A stretch of 64,000 nucleotides of DNA, from positions 1,986,544 through 2,050,543 of the forward strand of contig CH672374.1 of the NCBI GenBank assembly GCA_000153385.1. Reading direction: 5' to 3'. The DNA is from Flavobacteria bacterium BBFL7 (lineage in GTDB: Bacteria; Bacteroidota; Bacteroidia; Flavobacteriales; Flavobacteriaceae). A program made the position numbers and the translations under genes. Positions 33,331 through 42,865 of this stretch are shown in pieces. The notes beneath the pieces are model-generated. The model worked only from the letters and a program-made list of their open reading frames with translations, did not search any database and was not told where the DNA came from. Each line of letters opens with the position of its first letter. Position 1 is the stretch's first letter.

Positions 33331-36300
33331 TTACTTAATGATAAGTTTTTCAGTAACAGTGCCCATGGAAGTTGAGATGTTTAGAAAATACATTCCTTGA
33401 GCTACATTATTTATATTAATGGAGTGACTATCACCAGAATTATTTAATCGTGTAGTTATCAATTTACCAGTTACATCATAGATATGGTAATCAAAACTTT
33501 CATTACTATTCCATGATAACGTAAAATTACCATTTGAAGGATTTGGATATATTTTATAGGATTCGGATAGAGTGTTACTATCGTTGCTTAATGTACCTGT
33601 TACGACTACATTGTCGAGGACAACACCTTCTTCTCTCACTCCTGAATCAGAAATAAATACAAATCTGAAAGAGATATTATTTTCTGCGTTAAATGCGTTC
33701 AAATCATAGGTATAGGTACTCATTACAGTATCTATACCAGTCCATTGTGCACCTACACAATTTGTACAATCAATGCCATTTGGATTTCTGTTTGAATTAT
33801 ACCAATTTTGATCTGTTGCACTACCTAATATACTCCAGTTATCACCGCTATCTGTAGTATATTCTATATATAAAATATCATAATCTTGCTCCAGTTCAAA
33901 TGCCATTTCAAATTGCAGAGATGGATTTATTACACCATTTAAATTATAACAACCAGTATAAAGATAAGCAACAGTGTTGTTAGAGTGTAGTCCACTCAAG
34001 TTAGTAGCATAAACTTGAGTACCGCTAGCTGCTTGATTTAGAATTGGTCCAGATGGTACTCCACGTTGCCACTCATTAGTGCCACCTGTCTCGTTAAAAG
34101 TTAAGAAATCTCTATTCTCAAATTGATGTATATCGTTTATAATACCACTATTGTTTTTTAGAACTGTGGCAGTATCATCATTATTACTTGAAAAAGCATC
34201 GTTTGTAGTATTAATTGTAACTGATAGATCATTGGGTCCCAAATTAAGAGGAAGTCCAGTTAGGGTAACAGTAGTTTCACTTTGTGCTGTTATTAGGCTA
34301 GAGTAATTTGTGCTAACAATTGAGCCACCATTTAAAGAATAGTCAATGTTAAAGTTATTAATATCTGTTGAGCCGCCATTTTTAATTATTACATCCACTT
34401 CGTCTACTCCACAAGAAAAGTTAGTGTCTGACGAACTAATTCTTACTAATTGAATGTCGGTAGGTGGTGGTGCTGCACTAAATGATGTTTGCCAGATACC
34501 TCTTCCATAAGTTCCTGCTGTAAGAATATTGTCAATACCATTAATTTCTAAATCTCTTACATTTACGTTGGGTAGGTTATTGTTAAACACGGTCCATTGT
34601 GTTGACACATCATCATATTTATAAACTCCAATGGTTGTTCCTAAATAGATTTCACCATCTACACTCATTGGTAAACTGGCAATTGTGTTTTTACCTAAAT
34701 CTGGAAGATTTGCCGTGATATCTGTAAAAGTAATTCCTTGATTGATACTCTTATATACACTTCCGTACGATTCTTCTGTAGAAACATATATAATATTATT
34801 GTCAGTATTGCTTACCTCAATAGCAGCAATATCTAGAGTAAAATTAGAAACTACACCAAAACTGACACCAGCATTATTACTTCTATACAATATATTATCG
34901 ACAGCAATATAGATGATATTATCATCAGTTGGATCTATTTCAATGACATCTATGTTAGATGTAAAGGAAGGTGAAACGGCGATAAAATTATTATTTTGTA
35001 CTTTATATAGTGCGGTGTAACCCACATAAATTGTTCCTTGGCTATCAGTCTTTAAAGGTGTTATCCAGTTACCATTTTCACCATTAGGTCTAAAAATGGT
35101 ATTTAGGATAGAATTACCACCATTATTTGTAAAGTATAATCCGCCACCATTTTGAATAAATCCATAACGTATGTTAGAGTCTAGTGGATTTATTCCTCCA
35201 TCCATTCCATCTGCGCCATAAAAATTTTTCCATTGATTACCACTTCGTGCTTGTCCGCCATTATCTTGTAAGCCTCCAATTACTTGTGCGCTGGATTGTG
35301 CGCTCACAGCAATTCTATAAAACTGTCCAATTTGTGCTCCAGCGGTTAAATCTGTAAATGAACCAGCGTCATTATTACTTCTATAAACACCACCGTCAGA
35401 CATCACAAATAATTCCGTTCCAAATTGTCTAATCTGATGAATATCTGCGTGTGTATAGGTGCTACCAGATGGGTTGTTCCATGAATTTATTTTAGAAAAA
35501 GAACTTCCGCCATTAAAAGATTTCCAAATATTTAAGCAACCTGTATAAACAATCTCTGCGTTAGTTTCAGATACTTCTAAGGCTAGGTCAAAATTTCCTT
35601 GTCCACTTTCTAAAATATCTGTTCCATTATCCCTACGAGCAAAATTTTGACCACTATTAGTAGATCTATATAATCCCATCAAATTTGCATTTCCATCGAT
35701 GATTAATAAATAAACGTAGTTAGGGTTTGCGGGAGAAACAGCGATTACACTTCTTCTCATTGTGCCAGGTAAGCCTGTCGACGGCTGCGTAAAAGTAACA
35801 CCATTATCAGTAGATATAAAAAAAGCATTATTAGTACTGAGATATATGGTATCTGGAGAGCCTGGTTTTAATTTAATGTCTTTTACATTAGCGGGAAAAG
35901 TTCTAGAAAAACTAACACCACCATCAATTGATCTATAAAATCCAAAATTAGAAGAGACAAAAACTTTATTGCTGTCTCTAGGGTCCAAATAAATTTCGCT
36001 TATGTTAGCTGTGGCTCCTATAAATGTCAATCCAGTACTATTCCACGTTTGTCCACCGTCAATTGATTTCATTAATCCTATACTACTTGAGTCTCTAGCG
36101 TCATCATCTCCAGTACCGATATAAATAATGTTTGAGTCAGTTGGATCTACCGCTATAGCACTAACTCCAATCTGAGATAAAAAGTCGGATATAGGTGTCC
36201 ACGTTGTCCCAGCATCAATAGATTTCCAAATTCCACCACTAGGAGAACCTAAATAGTAAGTGTTCGGATTATTAGGATCAATCGTTACAGTATTAACTCT

Positions 36301-36684
36301 ACCAGTACCTGTGGACCATGAACCAGTACCTTGAATAGCAAATGGACCAATTGCACTCCAATTTGAATTGTCTGAAAGACTACTTTTCCTAAAATTTCTT
36401 TCGTTTAAAATACGCTCAAGATCTTCAGCACCTTGAATAGTTCCATCTTCTTTAACATACGATTTAGCCGCATCTACCCATCTCATAAAAGGTTTATAGC
36501 CACTTCCTTTGGCATTTTTATCGTGCAATTCCCAATATGCCTCACCTGCGTTTTTAATATCTTGATAAGTGATTTCATGTTCAGATTTCTGTTCTCTTAA
36601 TTGTTCCATCCATGGATTATCTAATCCAGGTTGAGCAATTGTAGAAATGAATCCTAAAAGGAATAAAAAGGTTATAAATTTCAT
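33331..36684 (-). CDS. Secreted Asp-box (sortilin/BNR-like) beta-propeller protein with T9SS sorting domain
   Basis: The 1117-residue protein has a signal peptide (MKFITFLFLLGFISTIAQ). Many repeats of the Asp-box type (SIDAGTTWTP, SIDGGQTWNS, STDNGVTF, SINQGITF and others) span about 150-720 and predict a VPS10/sialidase-like double propeller. A CARDB-like sandwich (about 735-835) and a beta-sandwich region with paired cysteines (about 860-1030) follow. The end is a type A T9SS sorting domain (YKIYPNPSNGNFTLSW to KLIIK). It is exported to the cell surface or medium. Its function (binding or hydrolysis) cannot be told; no catalytic residues of sialidases are evident. Confidence 0.85.
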   Translation of the reverse strand: MKFITFLFLLGFISTIAQPGLDNPWMEQLREQKSEHEITYQDIKNAGEAYWELHDKNAKGSGYKPFMRWVDAAKSYVKEDGTIQGAEDLERILNERNFRKSSLSDNSNWSAIGPFAIQGTGSWSTGTGRVNTVTIDPNNPNTYYLGSPSGGIWKSIDAGTTWTPISDFLSQIGVSAIAVDPTDSNIIYIGTGDDDARDSSSIGLMKSIDGGQTWNSTGLTFIGATANISEIYLDPRDSNKVFVSSNFGFYRSIDGGVSFSRTFPANVKDIKLKPGSPDTIYLSTNNAFFISTDNGVTFTQPSTGLPGTMRRSVIAVSPANPNYVYLLIIDGNANLMGLYRSTNSGQNFARRDNGTDILESGQGNFDLALEVSETNAEIVYTGCLNIWKSFNGGSSFSKINSWNNPSGSTYTHADIHQIRQFGTELFVMSDGGVYRSNNDAGSFTDLTAGAQIGQFYRIAVSAQSSAQVIGGLQDNGGQARSGNQWKNFYGADGMDGGINPLDSNIRYGFIQNGGGLYFTNNGGNSILNTIFRPNGENGNWITPLKTDSQGTIYVGYTALYKVQNNNFIAVSPSFTSNIDVIEIDPTDDNIIYIAVDNILYRSNNAGVSFGVVSNFTLDIAAIEVSNTDNNIIYVSTEESYGSVYKSINQGITFTDITANLPDLGKNTIASLPMSVDGEIYLGTTIGVYKYDDVSTQWTVFNNNLPNVNVRDLEINGIDNILTAGTYGRGIWQTSFSAAPPPTDIQLVRISSSDTNFSCGVDEVDVIIKNGGSTDINNFNIDYSLNGGSIVSTNYSSLITAQSETTVTLTGLPLNLGPNDLSVTINTTNDAFSSNNDDTATVLKNNSGIINDIHQFENRDFLTFNETGGTNEWQRGVPSGPILNQAASGTQVYATNLSGLHSNNTVAYLYTGCYNLNGVINPSLQFEMAFELEQDYDILYIEYTTDSGDNWSILGSATDQNWYNSNRNPNGIDCTNCVGAQWTGIDTVMSTYTYDLNAFNAENNISFRFVFISDSGVREEGVVLDNVVVTGTLSNDSNTLSESYKIYPNPSNGNFTLSWNSNESFDYHIYDVTGKLITTRLNNSGDSHSININNVAQGMYFLNISTSMGTVTEKLIIK

Positions 36685-36891
36685 AATAGGGTTTTAATAG
36701 CGCTGCAATATAATGGAGACATGTCACGATTTAATAACATGTTCTTAATTATGTCATAATTTTGTGGAAAACTAACAAATAACGCTAGCAATTAATCGAC
36801 GAAAAGTGTAATGCTTAGATAAAAGTTAGAAACTCACATTGCCTAATTAAAGTTAAGTACGCTTTATTAAAATTGACTTTTTTGTTTCAGA

Positions 36892-37386
36892 CTATTGCCT
36901 ACTAATTAACTCTTTTTTATAATGGTCGTCCCATTGTTTTTTGAGCTCAGTTAGAGAAGCGACATTTTCATTAGGGACAGCTATAGATAATACGTAGTGT
37001 GCAATCTTATAAACTCCATCTTCTTTTTTTAAAATACCGCTGCCTCGACATATTCCCATTTGTGTGTCCAGCAATTCATCAAAATAAACCACATTATTAT
37101 GTTGATACACATGGCGTTCTAGAGGTGTAAAAGACCATGCTTTCCCTTTATCAAAATAAGGTTTTGAGAAAATTTTAAATTCTTTTAATTGCCAGTTTTC
37201 AGTCGCATCTGTTCCTATAAAAACAGCGTCATTAGTCATTAAATTAAAATAGTCATCATAATTTGCTGTAGCAGCTGCATGATGCCAGTCATTAATGCTT
37301 TTCTCTATAGAATCTGTGGCAATGCCCTTATAAGAACCGCATGAATAAAGTAGTATGACAGTAAGTAACAGTAATATTCTTTTCAT
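36892..37386 (-). CDS. NTF2-like (SnoaL/DUF4440-type) lipoprotein
   Basis: The 164-residue protein has a lipoprotein signal (LLTVILLYSC, Cys16). The body has the cone-fold pattern: helix with INDWHHAAATANYDDYFNLM, then AVFIGTDATENWQLKEF and strands to DGVYKIAHYVLSIAVPN. Similar proteins occur widely in Flavobacteriia with unknown function. It is divergent from the Tag gene. Confidence 0.75.
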   Translation of the reverse strand: MKRILLLLTVILLYSCGSYKGIATDSIEKSINDWHHAAATANYDDYFNLMTNDAVFIGTDATENWQLKEFKIFSKPYFDKGKAWSFTPLERHVYQHNNVVYFDELLDTQMGICRGSGILKKEDGVYKIAHYVLSIAVPNENVASLTELKKQWDDHYKKELISRQ

Positions 37387-37472
37387 AGTCGTTAAAGATA
37401 AAACAGAAAAGTCTAATAGTTTCTAGTAAAAAGACATTTGGTGGATGTGTTGAGTGTTCCTAAATTCGATTT

Positions 37473-38036
37473 ATGAAAAAACATAAATGCGGTTGGTGTC
37501 TAGGTGATGAATTGTATGAAGATTACCATGATACGGAATGGGGAAAACCAGTGTTCGATGATCAGACTTTATTTGAATTTCTTATACTCGAGACTATGCA
37601 GGCAGGACTCAGTTGGATTACAATACTGCGAAAACGTCATAACTATCACGATGCTCTAGACCAATTTGACGTCCAAAAGATTGCAAATTATACTCAAGAA
37701 AAACAAATTGAATTATTAAATAATCCTGGTATAATCCGCAATAAATTAAAAATAAAATCTATCATTAAAAACGCTCAGTTATTTATTGATATACAAAAGG
37801 AATTTGGTAGTTTTTCTAAATTTATCTGGAGTTATGTTGATGGTAAACCTATAAAAAATGAAGTATTAGATTATCAGCAAGCACCTGCAAACACGACATT
37901 ATCTGATCAGATTTCTAAAGATTTAAAAAAACGAGGTTTCAAATTTGTAGGATCTACTATTATATACGCTTTTATGCAGGCAACAGGCATGGTAAATGAT
38001 CACGAGGTAAACTGTCATAGGTATGATGAAGTATAA
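37473..38036 (+). CDS. tag: DNA-3-methyladenine glycosylase I
   Basis: The 187-residue protein begins with KCGWCLGDELYEDYHDTEWG (Cys6 and His19 as zinc ligands) and ends with NDHEVNCHRY (the other two ligands); ETMQAGLSWITILRKR is the family signature. It removes 3-methyladenine from alkylated DNA. Its end overlaps the next gene by 14 bases. Confidence 0.96.
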   Translation: MKKHKCGWCLGDELYEDYHDTEWGKPVFDDQTLFEFLILETMQAGLSWITILRKRHNYHDALDQFDVQKIANYTQEKQIELLNNPGIIRNKLKIKSIIKNAQLFIDIQKEFGSFSKFIWSYVDGKPIKNEVLDYQQAPANTTLSDQISKDLKKRGFKFVGSTIIYAFMQATGMVNDHEVNCHRYDEV

Positions 38037-38613
38037 AGTAATATTGATTTTGGTAATCGCTTTCGCGAAAGCGAACTTCACAATCGCTCAAGAGAAAATT
38101 AATTTTAAAAGCGAGCAAGAAGAACGTGTTGCTATTGAAGATTTTCCTAAAAATGCTAGAAGTCTAATCATTAGTTTAAATAAGGCAGGAAAGAAAGTTA
38201 GGTATTATATAGAAACAGATGGTGCTTTAATCACGTACGAGGCAAAATTTAAATTAAATGGCCAAAAATACAGCGTTGAATGTGACGAAGATGGCTCTAT
38301 TATAGACATCGAGGTACGCCTGAAGAAAAGAGTGGTTAGGTCAGATACTTTTTCTGTAATCATTTTAAAAATCAATAAAATATCAGAGCGTTTTAAAGTT
38401 GAAAAAATTCAAAAACAATTTGTAATAACAGATCAAAATTACTCGACAATCTCAAAACGCTTAGAAAATGATGAATTTGATAATTATGAAATGATTGTTG
38501 CCTTTAAAGAAAACCATAAAATTTACCGTAAAGAATTACTCTTCAGTAAAAATGGTGTTTTATTAAAACAACGAGATGTAAAAAAACTTAAATATGATTT
38601 CATACTATTTTAG
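38023..38613 (+). CDS. Secreted protein of unknown function, PepSY-like
   Basis: The 196-residue protein has a signal peptide (MMKYKVILILVIAFAKANFT, ending near AQ at 23). The mature part (DFPKNARSLIISL, KVRYYIETDGALITYEAKFK, DEDGSIIDIEVRLKK) has the helix-strand-strand pattern of PepSY-like periplasmic proteins. It overlaps tag upstream and the DUF2490 gene downstream (20 bases), so all three are one operon. The palindrome lies in the signal peptide. The function is not known to me. Confidence 0.6.
   Translation: MMKYKVILILVIAFAKANFTIAQEKINFKSEQEERVAIEDFPKNARSLIISLNKAGKKVRYYIETDGALITYEAKFKLNGQKYSVECDEDGSIIDIEVRLKKRVVRSDTFSVIILKINKISERFKVEKIQKQFVITDQNYSTISKRLENDEFDNYEMIVAFKENHKIYRKELLFSKNGVLLKQRDVKKLKYDFILF
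38059..38072. repeat. 14-bp palindrome copy, in a signal peptide
   Basis: A perfect GCTTTCGCGAAAGC, read AFAKA at residues 13-17 of the PepSY-like protein. Confidence 0.9.
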
Positions 38614-39256
38614 GTTTTTAATCTTAATGTTCCTTCCGTGTATTAATATAGCTCAAGTAGCTGATAATTTTATTATGCAACCATCTATAAATGTGCGCTG
38701 GGATAATACAGGGCGATGGAGATTTAATAGTGCAATAGAGCACCGTAGTAAGATCAATAATGGTTGGGAGGCCTTGCATATCCAAGCGACTCAATTTGCT
38801 AGTTATGAAGTGGGGTTTTATTCACAGATAGGTGTAGGAGTAATGTATCGTGAAATTTTTGATGATGAGTTACCTGAAGAATTAAGGTTTACAGAGCAGT
38901 TTGTGTATGCACGTAAGTATAATGATCTTAAGGTAGCACATCGTTTAAGATGGGATCAACGTATAAGAGGCGAACGATTAACACATAGATGGCGTTATCG
39001 ATTGTCTGCTTCAATTCCATTAAATGGAGACACCGTGGATGTAACAGAGTATTATGTAACATCTAGTATAGAATCGATTTTTAAAGCCCAAGTTAAAGAG
39101 AAGCCTGGATATGATCAACGAGTTGCTCTAGGGATAGGAAGAGCGCTGGATCGTAAGATAAAATTGCAGCTCATGACAGAATACCGCTGGGAAAACTACA
39201 CTCAGGACATCACACGTTCTGTGTTTTTATATTTAGGTGTTTTCTATTCTTTATAG
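38594..39256 (+). CDS. DUF2490 outer-membrane beta-barrel protein
   Basis: The 220-residue protein has a short signal segment ending NIAQ. The mature part is a run of amphipathic strands with alternating Arg/Trp/Tyr (NVRWDNTGRWRFNSAIEHRS, HRLRWDQRIRGERLTHRWRY, LMTEYRWENYT), the DUF2490 pattern of a small barrel. It ends in FYSL. It overlaps the PepSY-like gene by 20 bases and, convergently, aat by 6 bases. The role is unknown. Confidence 0.82.
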   Translation: MISYYFRFLILMFLPCINIAQVADNFIMQPSINVRWDNTGRWRFNSAIEHRSKINNGWEALHIQATQFASYEVGFYSQIGVGVMYREIFDDELPEELRFTEQFVYARKYNDLKVAHRLRWDQRIRGERLTHRWRYRLSASIPLNGDTVDVTEYYVTSSIESIFKAQVKEKPGYDQRVALGIGRALDRKIKLQLMTEYRWENYTQDITRSVFLYLGVFYSL

Positions 39257-39895
39257 ATAAGTTAAGAATATCTCGCGATCAATTTCTACTGCTCCTAAAC
39301 TATGTAGGTGATCATTATATAGTTGAGCGTCTATGAAATGGTAGCCTTTTATTTTAAGAGTGTTTACTAAGTGTAGTAGAGCGATTTTACTAGCGTCTGT
39401 TGCTAGAGTAAACATAGACTCTCCACAAAAAATCTTTTTATTAGGTAAATCAATTCCATATAGCCCACCTACTAATTGATTGTCTTTAAAAACTTCTACA
39501 CTTTTTGCGTGACCTAACTCATGTAGCTTGGAATATGAATTTATGAAGTCATTATTAATCCATGTGCTGTCTTCATCTTTACGTTTTACATTTGCGCAAT
39601 GCTGCATAACCTCGGTAAAACTAGTATTCTCTTTTACCGTATAACCTCTATTGCGCAGACTTTGTTTAAGTGACTTTGTAACTCGCATAGGTCGATCACT
39701 GGATAAATCAAATATCATTCTGGGATCTGGGCTCCACCAGCAAATAGGGTCACCATCGCTATACCAAGGAAATATACCTGATTGATATGCTAGCAGTAAT
39801 CTTTCAACACTTAAATCTCCTCCTATGGCAAGTAATCCATGGTCTGGAGCAGTGCTGGGATGAGGGAAATTAAGATTGTGATCTAGAATTTGCAC
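39251..39895 (-). CDS. aat: Leucyl/phenylalanyl-tRNA-protein transferase
   Basis: The 214-residue protein has GIFPWYSDGDPICWWSPDPR and GGLYGIDLPNKKIFCGESMF, the core of Aat. The enzyme adds Leu or Phe to N-terminal Arg/Lys proteins and so directs them to the ClpS/ClpAP N-degron pathway. Length and motifs are normal. Confidence 0.96.
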   Translation of the reverse strand: MQILDHNLNFPHPSTAPDHGLLAIGGDLSVERLLLAYQSGIFPWYSDGDPICWWSPDPRMIFDLSSDRPMRVTKSLKQSLRNRGYTVKENTSFTEVMQHCANVKRKDEDSTWINNDFINSYSKLHELGHAKSVEVFKDNQLVGGLYGIDLPNKKIFCGESMFTLATDASKIALLHLVNTLKIKGYHFIDAQLYNDHLHSLGAVEIDREIFLTYL

Positions 39896-40303
39896 GATTT
39901 TAGACGATTAAGTTTGCAATTTGTGATAAAAATGTTAATCTTTGAGAAGCCTTCTTATCTAATTTATTTCATCATTGCTTTTTTTGAGTTTGTTTGAAGG
40001 CTAACCTATTAAGAAAGAAATCCCAACTGTAATGGTTGGGATTTTTATATTGTAACATATTTCCATATTTAGCTATCACTCCATACCCATTTTTTTTATG
40101 TAGAGTAATGAGGCATTCTATTCAATATTTTTTTAAACATTTTTCATAGAATAGAACTTTGCCTTATTGCTTTAGCACTGATAAAAAAACTTGAAGCAAC
40201 ACCTTTATGCGGTAAATGGCTGCGGTGTGCATCCGGTTCTTTTTCTAATATTTGAAATCTGTAAGATGAGAATAAGGTCTGACTATTCTCATATGTCAAT
40301 TAC
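39896..40303. other. 408-bp intergenic region with two hairpins
   Basis: It holds the hairpin at 40018-40046 and a 9-bp inverted repeat at 40266-40292 (ATGAGAATA / TATTCTCAT), just past the stop of the DUF3127 gene. Between them, 40195-40240, ACACC and GGTGT arms flank a 25-nt segment that could fold as RNA. I see no ORF with a credible start and no tRNA. Confidence 0.45.
40018..40046. terminator. Orphan terminator-like hairpin
   Basis: Stem AAATCCCAAC / GTTGGGATTT, loop TGTAATG, with T runs on both strands. It shares GTAATGGTTGGGATTTTT with the tRNA-Asn terminator but has no tRNA next to it. It may end the minus-strand transcript from 40304, 257 bp upstream. Confidence 0.6.
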
Positions 40304-40678
40304 TTAAAAAGGTAAGTCGTCGTGATCTTCATTTTTTGAATTAGAAATAGGGTCGAACTCATCAAATGGTGGGATCTCTTGAGAAGGTGCAGCAGGAGTT
40401 GCTCCTACACGCTCAATTCTCCATCCTACAATAGAGTTGAAGTATTTCACTTCATTTTGTGGGCTAGTCCATTCACGACCTCTTAAATTGATACCTACTT
40501 TTACAGGCTCGCCTACTTGAAAACCATCTAATAAACTGGTTTTATCTTGAACAAACTCAAGCATTAAATGCTGTGGATATTGCTCTTCAGTTGTGATGAC
40601 TAGTTCGCGTTTCTGAAATCCACTAGCGCCAAATGATTTGGTTTCACCTATTACTTTTATTTTTCCTTGTACTTCCAT
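40304..40678 (-). CDS. DUF3127 protein with SSB-like OB core and tail
   Basis: The 124-residue protein matches DUF3127 (MEVQGKIKVIGETKSFGASG, FQVGEPVKVGINLRGREW), a Bacteroidota family with an OB-like fold. After about residue 95 it has a disordered tail that ends in DHDDLPF, which looks like the DDDIPF tip by which SSB recruits repair proteins. It follows the flavin reductase gene by one base. A single-strand DNA binding role is inferred from the tail only. Confidence 0.82.
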   Translation of the reverse strand: MEVQGKIKVIGETKSFGASGFQKRELVITTEEQYPQHLMLEFVQDKTSLLDGFQVGEPVKVGINLRGREWTSPQNEVKYFNSIVGWRIERVGATPAAPSQEIPPFDEFDPISNSKNEDHDDLPF

Positions 40679-40679
40679 G

Positions 40680-41531
40680 TTATAATAATATAATTTTCCA
40701 CGCGTCCATGATGTTGCCTTGCAAGATCAACTCTTGAGCACGTATGTGTTTATCTTTAATTTCTAAAATTGATATTTTTTCCGCTTTCGCGAAAGCGATA
40801 ACAGAATCTCTATCGGGTATAGATTCAATATTACCTAATTTTCCTAAATCGTTACCGGTAAGTATAGTACTATTTCTAGCATGCTCTGGTAAGGCGTCAA
40901 CTCCTACACCTAATGTAGCCAATGGTTTTGGTACTTCAAACATCGCATCTTTAGAACGGCAGTACCAATTTCCTCCCATGCGAGCCACAGTGTCTATTTT
41001 AATCTGGTCTATTTTCCCATATTCATCTAATACTTCATCATTAACATGAACCATGACTACCTCACAAATAATCAAGTTACCAGCGCCACCTTCCTGACCT
41101 AATTCTACTATCTCTTTTACCTTACATTCAAATTGTACTGGACTTTCTGCTACACGTGGTGGTGCAATAATATCTGATGCTACGGCTGTTAAACCGGACT
41201 TAGTAAACTCATCAACTCCTGCAGCATATTCTGTGCTGCTTAATGACATTTGCTGTACGATGTCATAATTAACCACGTTGATCACCACTTCTCCAGTAGC
41301 TTTGGCATTAATTAAAGTGTGTTTAATAGTATTATTTCTTACCCGACGTGCAGGTGAAAAAATCATAATGGGTGGATTTGCGCTAAAAACATTAAAAAAT
41401 GAATAAGGTGATAAATTTACATTACCATCTTCATCAATCGTACTTGCAAAAGCAATAGGACGTGGTTGTACCGCGCCTAGCATAATGCTGTGTAAATGAG
41501 CTGTTTTTGCGTCTCTTGGATCTAGTTTCAC
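40680..41531 (-). CDS. Flavin reductase-like FMN-binding protein
   Basis: The 283-residue protein has a split-barrel flavin domain (about 10-195): IMLGAVQPRPIAFASTIDED, NLSPYSFFNVFSANPPIMIF and the second-half segment FECKVKEIVELGQ. It probably binds FMN and reduces it or uses it for a small reduction. The C-terminal 80 residues are extra and helical, and carry an in-frame palindrome copy (AFAKA). It is first gene of a two-gene operon. Confidence 0.87.
   Translation of the reverse strand: MKLDPRDAKTAHLHSIMLGAVQPRPIAFASTIDEDGNVNLSPYSFFNVFSANPPIMIFSPARRVRNNTIKHTLINAKATGEVVINVVNYDIVQQMSLSSTEYAAGVDEFTKSGLTAVASDIIAPPRVAESPVQFECKVKEIVELGQEGGAGNLIICEVVMVHVNDEVLDEYGKIDQIKIDTVARMGGNWYCRSKDAMFEVPKPLATLGVGVDALPEHARNSTILTGNDLGKLGNIESIPDRDSVIAFAKAEKISILEIKDKHIRAQELILQGNIMDAWKIILL
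40783..40796. repeat. 14-bp palindrome copy, in the flavin reductase gene
   Basis: A perfect GCTTTCGCGAAAGC, read AFAKA on the minus strand. Confidence 0.9.
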
Positions 41532-41682
41532 CGTGATTTTTTAAGGTTGGTAAAGGTATGGATTTTAAAGCGTTTATGTAAAGTAGAAATAAGAATTAAA
41601 CAAGACCTTTTACTTGATATCATAAAAGCATGTTAAGCGCGTTTGACTTATTATACTATATTTAAATTTCTTAAAAGCTTTC

Positions 41683-42834
41683 ATGAATTTTACAGCAAAC
41701 CGTAATGTGTTGAGATGGGTTATCATAGCCTTTGCAATGATAATCACTGCTCTTATTCTTTGGAATACGTATGAGTTTTTTCAACAACTCAAGGAAAGTG
41801 AACAGAAAAACATGAAAGAGTATGAAATCGCTATTGATGATTTAGTAAATCAATCTCTTGAGGCAGAGATGGGAAACTTAGGATCTACAGTTACTGAGAA
41901 TACTACAACAATACCCATGATTGAAGTGAATTATAAAGGTGATATGAAAGCCCGTAATTTACCTGAGTCTGTAATGAATGACACTATAAAATTAAGGAAG
42001 CTAATTGAAGAATATGCCTCTGAAAATGAACCCATCCGTATCAAGTATGATGGGGAACCATTTCAGACAATTTATTATGGAGAAAGCCCAATCATTACTA
42101 AAATGAAATACTTTCCAATGGCTTTGCTTTTGATTTTAGTTCTTTTCGGTGCGGTGATCTGGTTTTTTTATCGTTCAACTAAAGCGAGTGAACAAAATAA
42201 ATTATGGGCTGGTATGGCCAAAGAAAGTGCCCATCAGATAGGGACACCTCTTTCATCATTAGTAGGTTGGACGACCTTACTTAAAGATACTGATGTGGAT
42301 CCTAGCTATGTGGCCGAAATGGAAAAAGACATATTTAGATTACAAACAATCACAGAACGTTTTTCAAAAATAGGCTCTATACCAACTTTATCTGAAATGG
42401 ATATCGTAGATCAAACAGGAAAGGCTGTACATTATATTTCATCTCGTAGTTCAAAATTGGTTGACTTTGAGGTGGATTTACCTAGTCAGCCTATTATAGT
42501 TAGATTAAACGAGCAATTGTTTGCATGGGTGATAGAAAACTTAATTAAAAATGGTATCGACGCTATGAAAGGTAAAGGGTCGATAAAAGTTTATCTGCGA
42601 GCCGATGCGCACAAAGTATTTATTACAGTATCCGATACAGGAAAGGGAATTCCTAAGAAGCAATGGAATCAAGTGTTCACACCTGGTTTTACAACTAAAA
42701 AGAGAGGTTGGGGACTAGGCTTGTCACTAGCACATCGTATTATTAAAGACTATCACAAAGGTATAATTAGAGTGGCTGATAGTAAAAAAGATAAAGGAAC
42801 TACTTTTGAAATAATGATTAATAGAGCAACTTAA
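41683..42834 (+). CDS. Membrane sensor histidine kinase
   Basis: The 383-residue protein has two membrane helices (about 10-28 and 144-164) that frame a periplasmic sensor region of about 115 residues, with no recognised fold. The H-box is ESAHQIGTPLSSL (His184), a variant I link to Bacteroidota kinases. The HATPase has NLIKNGIDAM, DTGKGIP and GWGLGLSLAHRII. No response regulator is adjacent, so it is an orphan; it is 104 bp from feoA but with a feo promoter in between. Confidence 0.9.
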   Translation: MNFTANRNVLRWVIIAFAMIITALILWNTYEFFQQLKESEQKNMKEYEIAIDDLVNQSLEAEMGNLGSTVTENTTTIPMIEVNYKGDMKARNLPESVMNDTIKLRKLIEEYASENEPIRIKYDGEPFQTIYYGESPIITKMKYFPMALLLILVLFGAVIWFFYRSTKASEQNKLWAGMAKESAHQIGTPLSSLVGWTTLLKDTDVDPSYVAEMEKDIFRLQTITERFSKIGSIPTLSEMDIVDQTGKAVHYISSRSSKLVDFEVDLPSQPIIVRLNEQLFAWVIENLIKNGIDAMKGKGSIKVYLRADAHKVFITVSDTGKGIPKKQWNQVFTPGFTTKKRGWGLGLSLAHRIIKDYHKGIIRVADSKKDKGTTFEIMINRAT

Positions 42835-42865
42835 AAATATGAGTTACTTGTAATCACAACAAAAG

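Noticed and set aside
40266-40292. Hairpin as terminator of the DUF3127 gene
   Set aside because: The minus-strand sequence after the stem has no T run; kept only as an inverted repeat.
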